From Marinomonas ushuaiensis DSM 15871 (GTDB lineage: Bacteria > Pseudomonadota > Gammaproteobacteria > Pseudomonadales > Marinomonadaceae), in contig NZ_JAMB01000014.1 of assembly GCF_000521805.1 (NCBI RefSeq), positions 1 to 64,000 of the forward strand: a stretch of 64,000 nt of DNA. Reading direction: 5' to 3'. Each line of letters starts with the position of its first letter. The first letter of the stretch is position 1. The position numbers were made by a program, and so were the translations under genes. Under the pieces are notes generated by a model. It had not been told where the DNA came from. It did no database searches and saw only the letters and a program-made list of their open reading frames with translations. Of the stretch, positions 44,761 through 54,230 are shown in pieces.

Positions 44761-45445
44761 TTAACTATGAGATTCAATGTCTGAAACCAATTGTTCAACT
44801 TTGTTGTAGCCCTGCTGCATATGTTCTGTCACATGATCGAGCATGGTTGTTAAATTATCACCTTTAGCCAGATTCACGTATTTGTCATGAGCGCTGATTA
44901 ATGGGCCTGCTCTATTGTGAGCTTTTTGATGCAGTGTGAAATAGAGGTGTAACCGACCTCTGAGCCTTTGCCATGTATCTTGTAAAAGAGTATGGCCGCA
45001 ATGTTTATACACAATATTATGCAGTTCTAACTCTTCAAATATTGCTGCACTTCGATTGTTGCCTTTTATCGCTGCAGTAAGTTTATCGAGCTGCAAATCC
45101 AATTCATTAAAAAAAGCATCATCTCTTTTTTCCCATACTAACTTAAACGCAAATTGTTCCAGTTCTGTTCGAAAAGAATAAAGTTCTTGAATCGCCGTTA
45201 CTGTGATGTTGGCCACATAAGTGCCGGTATAAGGAATGCTTTCAATTAAGCCTTGATCAACTAGCTGGCTGATGGCCCACTCTAAGTGGGCCTCGGCTAA
45301 CGCCTAATAATGACGAAAGCTGTGATTCAACCAATTTCGTGCCTGGTGGTAGGTCGCCACTGATAATAGCGTCTTTAAGTTGCTCGGCAACATTGGCTCT
45401 TAATGTACGATTTTTATGTATAGGTTTTAAGTTTAATACCGACAT
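44761..45445 (-). pseudogene. GntR/FCD-family regulator with one frameshift
   Basis: Two frames together form one FCD-type GntR regulator of about 225 residues. The first (45445 down to about 45285) gives the winged helix: NVAEQLKDAIISGDLPPGTK, VESQLSSLLGVSRGPLR. The second continues AISQLVDQGLIESIPYTGTY and the FCD effector domain to 44761. The shift lies in the codons for GPLREA, inside a perfect 8-bp inverted repeat (45274-45281 / 45285-45292). The same region without the frame change would read GPLREA, the family consensus. It lies upstream of and divergent from the aminotransferase-TRAP genes, its likely former targets. Confidence 0.82.
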
Positions 45446-45540
45446 AAATTCCTGATTTTAATAAATAAGTTAGAGCGGATTTTGATTGATAAGGGTAGCA
45501 AATATTATCTAACGAGAGAATACTTAATTGCATTTTGTAG

Positions 45541-45554
45541 GATTGTTAACAATC
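45541..45554. promoter_or_regulatory. Palindrome GATTGTTAACAATC, possible GntR operator
   Basis: A perfect 14-bp palindrome lies in the divergent region between the broken FCD regulator and the aminotransferase gene. Its TTGT/ACAA arms resemble operators of FadR/VanR-type regulators. TTGACA follows at 45560, but a well-spaced -10 is not clear. Confidence 0.4.
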
Positions 45555-45648
45555 TACCGTTGACAATTTATTATTATAATTTTACTCTGAATTCATCATT
45601 TTGCTCGTGGAAAGAGCGAATCCACCCTTGGTTATTTGGAGTTAAAGC

Positions 45649-46563
45649 ATGTCATCCCATTCATTTAGTGCCCACACGGCTGAAGAAGATAACCGCAACG
45701 AGTCGATTAAAATTTATGTAAATGGTGACTTGTTACCTAAGAATGAAGCTATGGTTTCTGTTTATGACAGTGGGTTTATGCTCGGTGATGGTATTTGGGA
45801 AGGATTGCGTATTTACAATGGCAAAATTGCTTTTTTAGATGACCATCTAGATCGACTGTATGCATCGGCAAAGGTATTGGATTTTGAATTGGGGTTGTCT
45901 CGTGAAGACATGGTTAAAGCGCTTTATAACACCTTAGAAGCAAATGGCATGACTCATGATGCGCATCTTCGATTAATGGTAACTAGAGGGAAAAAGAAAA
46001 AACCTTTCCAAGATCCTCGTTTAAGCATTTATGGTGCAACCACGGTAATTATTGCTGAACACAGTAAGCCAAGTGAAAAAGTAAAAAATGAAGGCATGAG
46101 TCTATTTACGGTTCATGTCGTTCGTGGCCAACCTAATAGCCAAGACCCTAAACTGAATTCACACAGTAAAATCAATTGCATCACCGCTTTAATTCAAGCC
46201 CAAAAAGCCGGTGCTGATGAAGCGCTTATGCTTGATCCACATGGCTTCGTTGCTACATGTAATTCCACTAACTTCTTTATTGTCCGTAAAGGCGAAGTTT
46301 GGACGTCTACACCTAAATACTGCATGAACGGCATTACTCGTCAAAAAGTAATCGATATTTGTAAAGCGGATGGCATTGTCGTACACGAAACGGACTTCTC
46401 TCTCTTTGAAGTGTATGGCTCAGATGAAGCTTTCGTCACTGGAACATTTGCAGGACAAACGCCGGTTAATAGTATCGATGGACGTATTGTTGGTGATGGT
46501 AAACCGGGACCAGTCTTTAAGCGTATTAATGCTTTGTATAAAGAGCTAGCAACGGCTCAATAA
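45649..46563 (+). CDS. Class IV aminotransferase (branched-chain/D-amino-acid type)
   Basis: The 304-residue fold-type IV PLP enzyme has the IYVNGDLLPKNEAMVSVYDS opening, GDGIWEGLRIYNGKI, and the Schiff-base lysine in SHSKINCITALIQAQKAG, followed by DEALMLDPHGFVATCNSTNF. The layout matches IlvE-like branched-chain and D-amino-acid transaminases. It lies upstream of a TRAP-TAXI importer (95 nt gap), which may bring in its amino or keto acid substrate. Gene name not assigned because IlvE, Dat and related activities cannot be told apart here. Confidence 0.86.
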   Translation: MSSHSFSAHTAEEDNRNESIKIYVNGDLLPKNEAMVSVYDSGFMLGDGIWEGLRIYNGKIAFLDDHLDRLYASAKVLDFELGLSREDMVKALYNTLEANGMTHDAHLRLMVTRGKKKKPFQDPRLSIYGATTVIIAEHSKPSEKVKNEGMSLFTVHVVRGQPNSQDPKLNSHSKINCITALIQAQKAGADEALMLDPHGFVATCNSTNFFIVRKGEVWTSTPKYCMNGITRQKVIDICKADGIVVHETDFSLFEVYGSDEAFVTGTFAGQTPVNSIDGRIVGDGKPGPVFKRINALYKELATAQ

Positions 46564-46658
46564 AAGTGTCTGTGCCATTAAAACAGTGTAATAACGTAAT
46601 AAAAATAGAACGTAAAAAAACTAAAAAAATATCATAAAAGAAACGAGGAAATGAACGA

Positions 46659-47636
46659 ATGAGTAAGATTAATTTTAAACATATAGCAGCGACAACATTA
46701 TTGTTTAGTAGCCTTGGCGCGACACAAAGTTACGCTGATATAGAACATTTTTCTATTGGAACGGCTGGGCAAACGGGTGTTTATTATGTTGTCGGTCAAT
46801 CCATTTGTAAAATGGTAAACCGTGAAACAAAAGAACATAACTTACGCTGTTCAGCACCATCAACAGGGGGTTCTATTGCTAACCTTAATTCTATTCGATC
46901 TGGTGGTTTGAATTTTGGTACGGTTCAATCTGATTGGCAGTTCCATGCCCTTAATGGTACTTCGAACTTCGAAGCGGCTGGTCCTTACGAAGAGTTGAGA
47001 TCTGTTTTCTCTTTGCATTCTGATATTTTTACCTTGGTCACACGTGCCGATGCAAACATCAAAACATTTGATGATCTAAAAGGTAAGCGAGTAAATGTTG
47101 GTAACCCTGGTTCTGGTCAACGTGCCACTATGTTGACGCTAATGAAAGAAAAAGGCATGACCTTGTCTGACTTTAAGTTAGCCGGTGAACTTAAGTCTTC
47201 AGAGCAGTCTCAAGCTTTGTGTGATAACAAAGTTGATGCGTTTGTTATGGTTGCCGGTCACCCAGTTGCGAATGTAAAAGAAGCAACCAGCACCTGTTCA
47301 ACACACATTATTGATGTGACAGGCCCATCAGTTGATAAATTGATTTCACAATATCCTTACTACAGTGAAGCAACTATTCCTGGCGGCATGTACGAAGGTA
47401 CGCCAAACGATGTGACAACATACGGCCTGAAAGCAACCTTGGTTGTTTCTACTGACACATCAGATAAAGTTGTGTACAACATGGTTAAAGCGGTTTTTGA
47501 AAACTTTGATCGATTCAAGCGTTTGCATCCTGCTTTTACACAGTTAAATCCAGAAGAAATGATTACAGCAGGTCTTTCTGCTCCATTACATGATGGTGCG
47601 GTGAAGTACTACAAAGAGCGTGGTTGGATTAAGTAA
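46659..47636 (+). CDS. TRAP transporter solute receptor, TAXI family
   Basis: The 325-residue periplasmic receptor starts with a signal peptide (MSKINFKHIAATTLLFSSLG, cleavage after SYA) and then has the TAXI mark FSIGTAGQTGVYYVVGQSIC. LRCSAPSTGGSIANLNSIRS and GKRVNVGNPGSGQRATMLTL match the ligand-binding loop. TAXI receptors bind glutamate or other dicarboxylates in known cases. The fused permease follows after a terminator, which may reduce permease synthesis compared with the receptor. Confidence 0.92.
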   Translation: MSKINFKHIAATTLLFSSLGATQSYADIEHFSIGTAGQTGVYYVVGQSICKMVNRETKEHNLRCSAPSTGGSIANLNSIRSGGLNFGTVQSDWQFHALNGTSNFEAAGPYEELRSVFSLHSDIFTLVTRADANIKTFDDLKGKRVNVGNPGSGQRATMLTLMKEKGMTLSDFKLAGELKSSEQSQALCDNKVDAFVMVAGHPVANVKEATSTCSTHIIDVTGPSVDKLISQYPYYSEATIPGGMYEGTPNDVTTYGLKATLVVSTDTSDKVVYNMVKAVFENFDRFKRLHPAFTQLNPEEMITAGLSAPLHDGAVKYYKERGWIK

Positions 47637-47662
47637 CCGAGCAGCTTCGTTAATTGGTTAGT

Positions 47663-47692
47663 AAACCGAGCTCAAGTAGCTCGGTTTTTTTT
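47663..47692 (+). terminator. Terminator between TAXI receptor and TRAP permease
   Basis: A stem AAACCGAGCT / AGCTCGGTTT with a 5-nt loop is followed by eight or so T residues. It lies inside what looks like one operon, so it probably lets only part of transcription pass to the permease gene. Confidence 0.85.
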
Positions 47693-47716
47693 AAAGTGCT
47701 CTGCTAAGGCGTAATT

Positions 47717-50347
47717 ATGAGTCTATTAGAAAAGAATACAAGTTCGATAGATGTCGATAACTTGGTGACTTCGAATGATATTGGAGGACGTAAGGCAAGC
47801 GGTATTCCGCTTAATATTATTCTTTGCGTTGCGTTTTTATGGGCGCTGTTTCAAGTCTGGATTGCCTCTCCTTTTCCCTACATGATGGATTCAGATTTAT
47901 TGCGTTGGAACAGTAACCAAGCTCGATCAATTCATTTAGCCTTTGCTATTTTTATAGTGTTTCTGAGTTTTCCTTTTAGTGCTAAATCGTCTGTTAAAAA
48001 GATCCCTCTAGTAGATTGGTTGCTTGCTATTTCTGCGAGTCTTTCCGCTTTATATTATTTAATCGAATACGACAATATTTCGACTCGTGTTGGCGCCCCG
48101 ATTCTGCAAGATATTATTGTGGCTTGTATTGGTATTCCCCTGTTATTTGAAGCTGCTCGACGCAGTTTAGGTATTACTTTACCACTTATCGCAACGGTAT
48201 TTTTAGGGTATAACTTCTTTGGTAATTACATGCCGGAGATGATTGCCCACAAAGGTTTTGGTTTACAAGAAGTCGTTAATCACCAGTGGATTACTACCGA
48301 AGGTGTATTTGGTATTGCGCTTGGTGTATCAACTGACTTTGTCTTTTTGTTTGTTCTATTTGGTTCTTTACTCGATAAAGCGGGTGCCGGTAATTATTTT
48401 ATTAAACTGGCGTTCTCATGCCTTGGTCACTTTCGCGGTGGCCCAGCAAAAGCCGCTGTTGTTGCATCTGGATTAACCGGTCTTATCTCTGGTTCGTCTA
48501 TTGCTAATGTTGTGACGACAGGTACTTTCACCATTCCTATGATGAAAAAAGTGGGTTTCTCTGCAGAGAAAGCGGGCGCTGTAGAAGTGGCTGCTTCTGT
48601 AAACGGGCAAATAATGCCACCTGTTATGGGCGCTGCGGCTTTCCTCATGGTTGAGTATGTGGGCATCAGTTATCTCGAAGTCATTAAGCATGCTTTTTTA
48701 CCGGCGCTTATTTCGTATATTGGCTTGGTTTACATTGTTCATCTGGAAGCGATTAAAGCGAATATGCAAGGTTTGCCTAAGTCTGCTAGGGCCGTTTCAG
48801 CGAGTGCTGTTTCTAAGGTGACAGGCTTTCTTTTCGGTTTCTTAATGCTTTGTGCGACTTCTGCTGCGGTGTATTTTGGCCTTGGATGGATAAAACAGAT
48901 TGCTGGCGATAACTCTATTTATGTTGTTTCTGGTCTTGTGATTTCATCGTTTTTCGGCTTGTTGTATGCGGGATGTAAATTGCCTAAATTGTCCGACGAC
49001 ATAGATCAAGATTTAAGTGCTTTACCCCCTCCAGGTGAAATTTTCCGATCTGGTCTTTACTACTTATTGCCTGTTGTTGTATTGGTTTGGTGCCTAATGA
49101 TAGAGCGATTAAGCCCTGGTCTAAGTGCGTTTTGGGCTTCTTTGTTGACTATGTTTATGATTGTGACTAAGCCAGTTTTAGAGACTTTATTTAGACAGGA
49201 AGAACGCGATTTAGATGAAGCGGATAAACAAGCGTCGTTGCCCTTGTTCAGTGGTTTAAAGAGCTTGGCTGATGGCATGATAAGTGGCGCGAGAAATATG
49301 GCGAGTATTTCAATCGCTACTGCAACCGCTGGTGTCATTGTCGGCGTTGTCTCCCAAACCAGTGTTGGTGCTGTACTTGCTGACGTTGTGGAAGTCTTAT
49401 CATTCGGAAACATTACCTTAATGTTACTGCTGGTGGCTGTGCTGTGTATGATTCTGGGTATGGGATTACCGACCACTGCGAACTACATTGTGGTGTCTTC
49501 TTTAATGGCGAATGTCATTGTGGAGGTGGGTGCGTCTAATGGTTTAGTGGTGCCTCTTATTGCGGTGCATTTATTTGTTTTCTACTTTGGTTTAATGGCT
49601 GATGTCACGCCACCAGTTGGGTTGGCTTCTTTTGCAGCCGCTGCTGTTTCGGGCGGTAAACCTATTCAGACAGGGATTATTGCTTTTAAATACGCTTTAA
49701 GAACGGCTGTTTTACCTTTCTTGTTTATCTTCAATCCTGATTTATTATTGATTAACGTTACCGTATTGCATGGTATTTTTATCTTTATAATCGCGACATT
49801 AGCAATGCTAATATTCACGGCAGCGACACAAGGGTATTTCTTTGATCGTTGTAAGTTGTGGGAAAGAGGGGTTTTACTGCTGATTGCCTTTAGTATTTTT
49901 AGACCTGATTTCTGGATAAATCAGATGGTTGAACCTCATCGCTATATGGAATTGAATGAGTATTTGGCGCAAGAAGAACAGATACCTGTAGGTACCCCTT
50001 TGCGAATTCATGTGGAGGAGGACAGTTATTCCGGTGAAAAGGATATTTCTATTCGTATGCTGATTGCGAGAGAGCAGGGCTCTGCTTCTGAGGTTATTGC
50101 GGCGTCAGGGCTAAATCTTTATCAAGCGGATGAGCTGATCGAAGTCGACAGTGTGGATATTGGCAGTGATGCTTATGAGGCTGGATTTGAAGCATTTCAG
50201 GTGTTGGTTGGTGTCGATGTTGCCAACAAACAACCGTCAACTGTATTTGTTTATCTTCCTTGTGTGTTGCTTATTGTTTTGATCGCACTCTCCCAAAGAA
50301 AGACTCAAAGACAACGTCAAAAAAAGCGTGAAGGGCTGGCGGCGTAG
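47717..50347 (+). CDS. TRAP transporter fused permease (DctQM, DUF3394 tail)
   Basis: The 876-residue protein fuses the small and large TRAP membrane subunits: four helices (about 30-150), then the large permease with GGPAKAAVVASGLTGLISGS, VNGQIMPPVMGAAAFLMVEY and GMGLPTTANYIVVSSLMANV. The last 200 residues include a periplasmic soluble part (MNEYLAQEEQIPVGTPLRIH) that fits DUF3394 and a final helix. It works with the TAXI receptor upstream, driven by a sodium or proton gradient. Confidence 0.92.
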   Translation: MSLLEKNTSSIDVDNLVTSNDIGGRKASGIPLNIILCVAFLWALFQVWIASPFPYMMDSDLLRWNSNQARSIHLAFAIFIVFLSFPFSAKSSVKKIPLVDWLLAISASLSALYYLIEYDNISTRVGAPILQDIIVACIGIPLLFEAARRSLGITLPLIATVFLGYNFFGNYMPEMIAHKGFGLQEVVNHQWITTEGVFGIALGVSTDFVFLFVLFGSLLDKAGAGNYFIKLAFSCLGHFRGGPAKAAVVASGLTGLISGSSIANVVTTGTFTIPMMKKVGFSAEKAGAVEVAASVNGQIMPPVMGAAAFLMVEYVGISYLEVIKHAFLPALISYIGLVYIVHLEAIKANMQGLPKSARAVSASAVSKVTGFLFGFLMLCATSAAVYFGLGWIKQIAGDNSIYVVSGLVISSFFGLLYAGCKLPKLSDDIDQDLSALPPPGEIFRSGLYYLLPVVVLVWCLMIERLSPGLSAFWASLLTMFMIVTKPVLETLFRQEERDLDEADKQASLPLFSGLKSLADGMISGARNMASISIATATAGVIVGVVSQTSVGAVLADVVEVLSFGNITLMLLLVAVLCMILGMGLPTTANYIVVSSLMANVIVEVGASNGLVVPLIAVHLFVFYFGLMADVTPPVGLASFAAAAVSGGKPIQTGIIAFKYALRTAVLPFLFIFNPDLLLINVTVLHGIFIFIIATLAMLIFTAATQGYFFDRCKLWERGVLLLIAFSIFRPDFWINQMVEPHRYMELNEYLAQEEQIPVGTPLRIHVEEDSYSGEKDISIRMLIAREQGSASEVIAASGLNLYQADELIEVDSVDIGSDAYEAGFEAFQVLVGVDVANKQPSTVFVYLPCVLLIVLIALSQRKTQRQRQKKREGLAA

Positions 50348-50375
50348 CAAAAACATTTATTAGCCTGTTCAAACT

Positions 50376-50412
50376 AATGGCGATCTATTAAAGATCGCCA
50401 TTTTTATTTTTT
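50376..50412 (+). terminator. Terminator after the TRAP permease
   Basis: An 11-bp perfect stem AATGGCGATCT / AGATCGCCATT around ATTAA is followed by TTTATTTTTT. It begins 29 nt past the permease stop. Confidence 0.88.
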
Positions 50413-50486
50413 GGAAACCTTCATGTTCTCATTTATTCATTGTTGCCTTTTTAAAGTAGTCAAAAGAGGTTAACCAAACCACACTA

Positions 50487-50894
50487 AAAGCCGATGTAAT
50501 TGCAATGATACAGGTGCGGTTCTCGCTTTTCTGATGCGTAGCCTATGCCTTAATTACTGGTTTGCCTCCAGATTTTGGTCTTTATGCGACGATTGTTTTA
50601 GCTACATTTGCTGATTTTTTTGCAGTTCGATGCATATGACATTTAGGCCAATGGCGGCGTTATTGATTGTGGCTGCAACGGCCATAATGAGTGCTACAAA
50701 AAAAACAGCTCAGTCGTGCAAGCTTTATATCTGGTGCTACGATTACTATCAGGGTAAGTCAAATAAAAAACTTGTTAGGCTTTCACGTGGCAAGCAATGG
50801 CACCTTGCTTAGTTATATTGTTAGTGAGCTGGATAATATTAAAGAAACGAACTGGATTTCCCTCGACTGTCCAACTTCCTTGCGAGCCTTGTGA
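50487..50894 (+). pseudogene. SulP-family anion permease relic
   Basis: Several frames in this stretch carry SulP transporter pieces in the right order: KADVIAMIQ, then VAYALITGLPPDFGLYATIV (an in-frame stop precedes it), HMTFRPMAALLIVAATAIMS, and in another frame FISGATITIRVSQIKNLLGF. Several frameshifts and stops interrupt it, and most of the roughly 500-residue transporter and the STAS domain are missing. An old deletion remnant; the flanking sequence up to 50932 contains nothing else recognisable. Confidence 0.75.
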
Positions 50895-50932
50895 GTGTTG
50901 TACTCATTTATCTAAAATCAAAAAAATAGTGT

Positions 50933-52333
50933 TTATTGGGCTATATGAGTTAAGTGCGCAGGTAAGCTAATCATTTCATGTAATGTGTTGATTTGTTCTC
51001 GACAATCTTGCTGTGAAGAAGGGCCTCCGAAACAGATGCGCAATGCTTGAGGCGGGTTGTTGTCAGTAGCGAAGGCGGCACTGGAGACGGCATTAACACC
51101 GTATGATCGTAGTTTTGTTGCTAAATCTGATGGGTTCCAGCCAAGGTTTTTTGGCAATTTCAACCAAAGATGAAAGGCATTTTCCTCCATTGAATAATGA
51201 TGTGCTTTAAATTTTTCTTTGATTAACGTTTGTCTTAAGTTGGCTTCTCTTTTGATACTTTGAATCATATGGTCAAGCGTCCCTTCTTTTATCCATCGAC
51301 AAATAATCGCGTGAATAATAGGGTTCTCCATCACGTTTAATGCGCGCAGGGCACCTGCTGTGTATTCTGCTTGTCTCTGTGTTGGGCAAAGAATAAAGCC
51401 AGCTCGTAATCCTGGACCAAAACATTTAGACAAACCGTTTATGTAATAAGTGATTTCTGGTGCCAGTGTTGCAAAAGTAGGCGCAGTATCATCACTTATT
51501 AATCCATAAGCATCGTCTTCAATAATAGCGACGCTAAAGCGAAGTGCGACATCGACTAACGCTTCTCTACGGCTTTTTGAAATGCTGGCGGACGTCGGGT
51601 TTTGCATGGTCGGATTAATATACAGCGCCGCTACTTCATGTGTTTTACAGGCATCTTCGAATGCATTAACCAATGGGCCGTCACTGTCTCTTTCAAGGGA
51701 TAAAAGGTTTTTTCCAAGTTGGGCTGCGATAGATTTAATGCCGGGATAAGTTAAGCTGTCTACGCAAATAACCTGTTGATTACCGCACAGCTGAGATATC
51801 AGCGCCACTAAACCGCCATGAATGCCGGGACAAGAAACAACGCGATCTAGTGTGGCGTTTTTTACACGACGATCTATTAAACTAAGAAAGCACTGTTTTG
51901 TTTCTTTGTTTCCTCCAAAGTCTTGGTAACGAACACTGCCCAAAATATCGGCCATGGCAATGCTGCTCAACGCACCGTCTTTTATTTCTTCAATGAGAGT
52001 CGGAATGGCCGGCTCAATTACCATGTTCATGGTCATTTCATAGGGCGCTAAGCTGGGTTTGATTGCAGGCACCTTACCTTTAATAAAACTACCGGCGCCA
52101 GTTGTGGTGTCAATTAAACCTCGTTTTTTGGCTTCACTGTAGGCACGAGATGCCGTGGAATAGTTGATGTCTAAAGCATCGGCCAGGTCTCGCATAGGTG
52201 GCAGTTTGTCTTGGGGCTGGAGTTTTCCCGATTCAATACCTTCGTTTATTAATTCAGCGATGCGCTTGTAAGCCGGATACTTCCCCTTCTTGTCGAGTTC
52301 CTTTTTCCATGTTGTCAGAATTGAGATAGGCAT
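50933..52333 (-). CDS. MocR-type GntR/aminotransferase regulator
   Basis: A 466-residue protein with an N-terminal GntR winged helix (PPMRDLADALDINYSTASRA, about residues 44-63) fused to a fold-type I aminotransferase domain. The PLP lysine is in YYINGLSKCFGPGLRAG, and AIIEDDAYGL holds the pyridine aspartate. MocR proteins use PLP to sense amino acids or vitamin B6 and often regulate a nearby gene. It is divergent from the nit operon across a 365-bp gap, and also adjacent to the SulP relic. Whether it controls the nit genes is open. Confidence 0.88.
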   Translation of the reverse strand: MPISILTTWKKELDKKGKYPAYKRIAELINEGIESGKLQPQDKLPPMRDLADALDINYSTASRAYSEAKKRGLIDTTTGAGSFIKGKVPAIKPSLAPYEMTMNMVIEPAIPTLIEEIKDGALSSIAMADILGSVRYQDFGGNKETKQCFLSLIDRRVKNATLDRVVSCPGIHGGLVALISQLCGNQQVICVDSLTYPGIKSIAAQLGKNLLSLERDSDGPLVNAFEDACKTHEVAALYINPTMQNPTSASISKSRREALVDVALRFSVAIIEDDAYGLISDDTAPTFATLAPEITYYINGLSKCFGPGLRAGFILCPTQRQAEYTAGALRALNVMENPIIHAIICRWIKEGTLDHMIQSIKREANLRQTLIKEKFKAHHYSMEENAFHLWLKLPKNLGWNPSDLATKLRSYGVNAVSSAAFATDNNPPQALRICFGGPSSQQDCREQINTLHEMISLPAHLTHIAQ

Positions 52334-52619
52334 TTTTTTTCGTTCCTTGATAAAGGTAGAAGGGTTTATTGATTGGTTTTATTTTACATTCAATTTGTCT
52401 CATATTCCAATAGCATCGAATTTGGTTGATTTTTATATGAGCGCACTGAATTGGCGTTTTTTACTATTTTTGTGACTTATAAGGGCATTCCTATTGTTTT
52501 TAGTCTTGTTTTTTTAATTGAGTATACGCAGTAAAAAAATATTCATCATGATCAATCGTTTTGTTTTTTTACTTTATCGCATTGTTTTTGATAATTGATC
52601 GCTTTTTAAAATGCAATCA

Positions 52620-52637
52620 TTGGCATCTAGGTTGCAA
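52620..52637 (+). promoter_or_regulatory. Sigma-54 (RpoN) promoter of the nit operon
   Basis: The sequence TTGGCATCTAGGTTGCAA has GG (52622-52623) and GC (52634-52635) exactly 10 bp apart, the -24/-12 RpoN pattern. The start would be near 52647, about 50 nt before nitB. Part of it (ATGCAATCATTGGCAT, 52611-52626) forms an imperfect palindrome. No certain NtrC site was found in 52334-52619, which has no gene. Confidence 0.8.
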
Positions 52638-52698
52638 TGTATTAATTGAAATTGATGAGATCGATTTTTTATAAAACTAATAGACCGGAGAGAACAAG

Positions 52699-53181
52699 AT
52701 GCCAGAAGTAAAATACGAGATGAATAAAGACGGTGATTTCCTAGTAGATTACGAAGAAAAAGTGTTCGAAGACGTGAAAGCGAAAGAAGGCGAGAAAGCG
52801 TTAGTGACTTTTCATACCGTAGCTTTTGAAGGATCAATTGGTTTTGTAAATATGTTGCAAGCAACGCGCTTACAAAGAAAAGGTTATGAAACCAGCATTC
52901 TTTTATACGGACCGGGTGTCACTTTAGGTGTACAGCGAGGTTTCCCTACTTTAGGTGATGAAGCATTTCCGGGTCATATGAACTTCAACAACCAGTTGAA
53001 AAAATTCATGGCGGAAGGCGGTAAAGTGTATGCATGTCGTTTCGCTCTACAAGCTCTGTATGGACACGGTGAGCGTTCATTGATTGAAGGGATTATTCCA
53101 ATTAATCCTCTTGATGTTTTGGATATCAAACTTTTGCATACTCGTGATAATGCGGTAATTGTTGATACTTGGACAATGTAA
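52699..53181 (+). CDS. nitB: Nit1C small protein NitB (MSMEG_0572/Sll0783 family)
   Basis: The 160-residue protein belongs to the MSMEG_0572/Sll0783 family, named as nitrogen-starvation response proteins and first in Nit1C clusters. Its [40 protein letters not shown] and [20 protein letters not shown] segments fit a DsrE-like fold; the family's chemistry is unknown. The ribosome site is GGAG eight bases upstream. It heads a nine-gene operon behind a sigma-54 promoter. One cysteine lies at [12 protein letters not shown], in the place where DsrE-like proteins often keep a reactive one. Confidence 0.88.
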   Translation: MPEVKYEMNKDGDFLVDYEEKVFEDVKAKEGEKALVTFHTVAFEGSIGFVNMLQATRLQRKGYETSILLYGPGVTLGVQRGFPTLGDEAFPGHMNFNNQLKKFMAEGGKVYACRFALQALYGHGERSLIEGIIPINPLDVLDIKLLHTRDNAVIVDTWTM

Positions 53182-53195
53182 AAGGAGCCGCGGCG

Positions 53196-54230
53196 ATGAG
53201 TGATTATCCAATCGTTCGTGCCGCGGCCGTTCAGATCTCTCCTGATTTGGAGAGTTTGGCCGGTACGCTGCACAAAGTGTTAAACATGATTGATGAAGCG
53301 GCTGAGAGCGGAGTAGAGCTCATCGTTTTTCCTGAAACGTTCTTACCTTATTACCCTTATTTTTCTTTTGTATTGCCACCTGTTAGCCAAGGTCCCGAGC
53401 ATTTACGTTTATACAAAGAAGCCGTTGTGGTGCCGAGTGATACAACTCGTACGATTGGTAATAAAGCCAAAGAACGCAACATGGTGGTGGTGATTGGCGT
53501 TAATGAACGTGATAACGGTAGTTTATACAATACGCAACTGGTATTTGATGCGACAGGTGAATTGATTCTAAAGCGCCGTAAAATTACCCCGACTTATCAT
53601 GAACGGATGATTTGGGGGCAAGGCGATGCATCAGGTTTGAAGGTAGTTGATTCAGCTGTTGGTCGTATCGGCGCTTTGGCTTGTTGGGAGCATTACAACC
53701 CATTGGCTCGCTATTCTTTAATGGCTCAACACGAGCAAATTCATTGTGCGCAATTCCCCGGTTCATTAGTAGGTCCTATTTTTGGCGAACAAATGGAAGT
53801 GACTATTCGTCATCATGCACTCGAATCCGGTTGCTTTGTCATTAATTCCACTGGGTGGCTTACCGAAGCACAAATAGAAAGTGTTTCCCTCGACCCAGCA
53901 ATGCAAAAAGCCTTAAGAGGTGGCTGTAATACCGCCATTATTTCTCCTGAAGGTAAACATCTTGCGCCAGCACTAACTGAAGGCGAAGGCTTTATCTATG
54001 CCGATTTAGATTTTCGCTTAATTGACAAGCGCAAACGCATGATGGATTCAGTAGGACATTACGCACGACCAGAATTATTGAACTTACAGATAAATGCTAA
54101 GAAGACGGAGTACGTTGAAGGTTTGCCTACAGAAAATGTAAACAAACCAGATTCGAACGTTTCCCTTTTTAATAAAGGAGAGTTAAGTGATGACACAGCT
54201 CATGATGAAACAATCTCAATTCCTAACTGA
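53196..54230 (+). CDS. nitC: Nit6803-type nitrilase
   Basis: The 344-residue nitrilase-superfamily enzyme carries the triad: Glu47 ([10 protein letters not shown]), Lys129 ([13 protein letters not shown]) and Cys163 ([14 protein letters not shown]). Nit6803-type enzymes convert nitriles to acids and ammonia and are the core of Nit1C clusters, which are needed in some pseudomonads for growth on cyanide as nitrogen source. ATG 53196 is chosen for the GGAG 9-12 nt upstream and a standard N-terminus ([13 protein letters not shown]). It overlaps nitD by about 41 nt. Confidence 0.93.
   Translation: MSDYPIVRAAAVQISPDLESLAGTLHKVLNMIDEAAESGVELIVFPETFLPYYPYFSFVLPPVSQGPEHLRLYKEAVVVPSDTTRTIGNKAKERNMVVVIGVNERDNGSLYNTQLVFDATGELILKRRKITPTYHERMIWGQGDASGLKVVDSAVGRIGALACWEHYNPLARYSLMAQHEQIHCAQFPGSLVGPIFGEQMEVTIRHHALESGCFVINSTGWLTEAQIESVSLDPAMQKALRGGCNTAIISPEGKHLAPALTEGEGFIYADLDFRLIDKRKRMMDSVGHYARPELLNLQINAKKTEYVEGLPTENVNKPDSNVSLFNKGELSDDTAHDETISIPN

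Noticed and set aside
45560-45580. TTGACA plus TATAAT as a promoter of the aminotransferase gene
   Set aside because: The two elements are only 9 bp apart, too close for a sigma-70 promoter.
52334-52619. NtrC enhancer sites upstream of the nit promoter
   Set aside because: Only partial matches (for example around GCGCACTGAATTGGCG) were seen; none was good enough to call.
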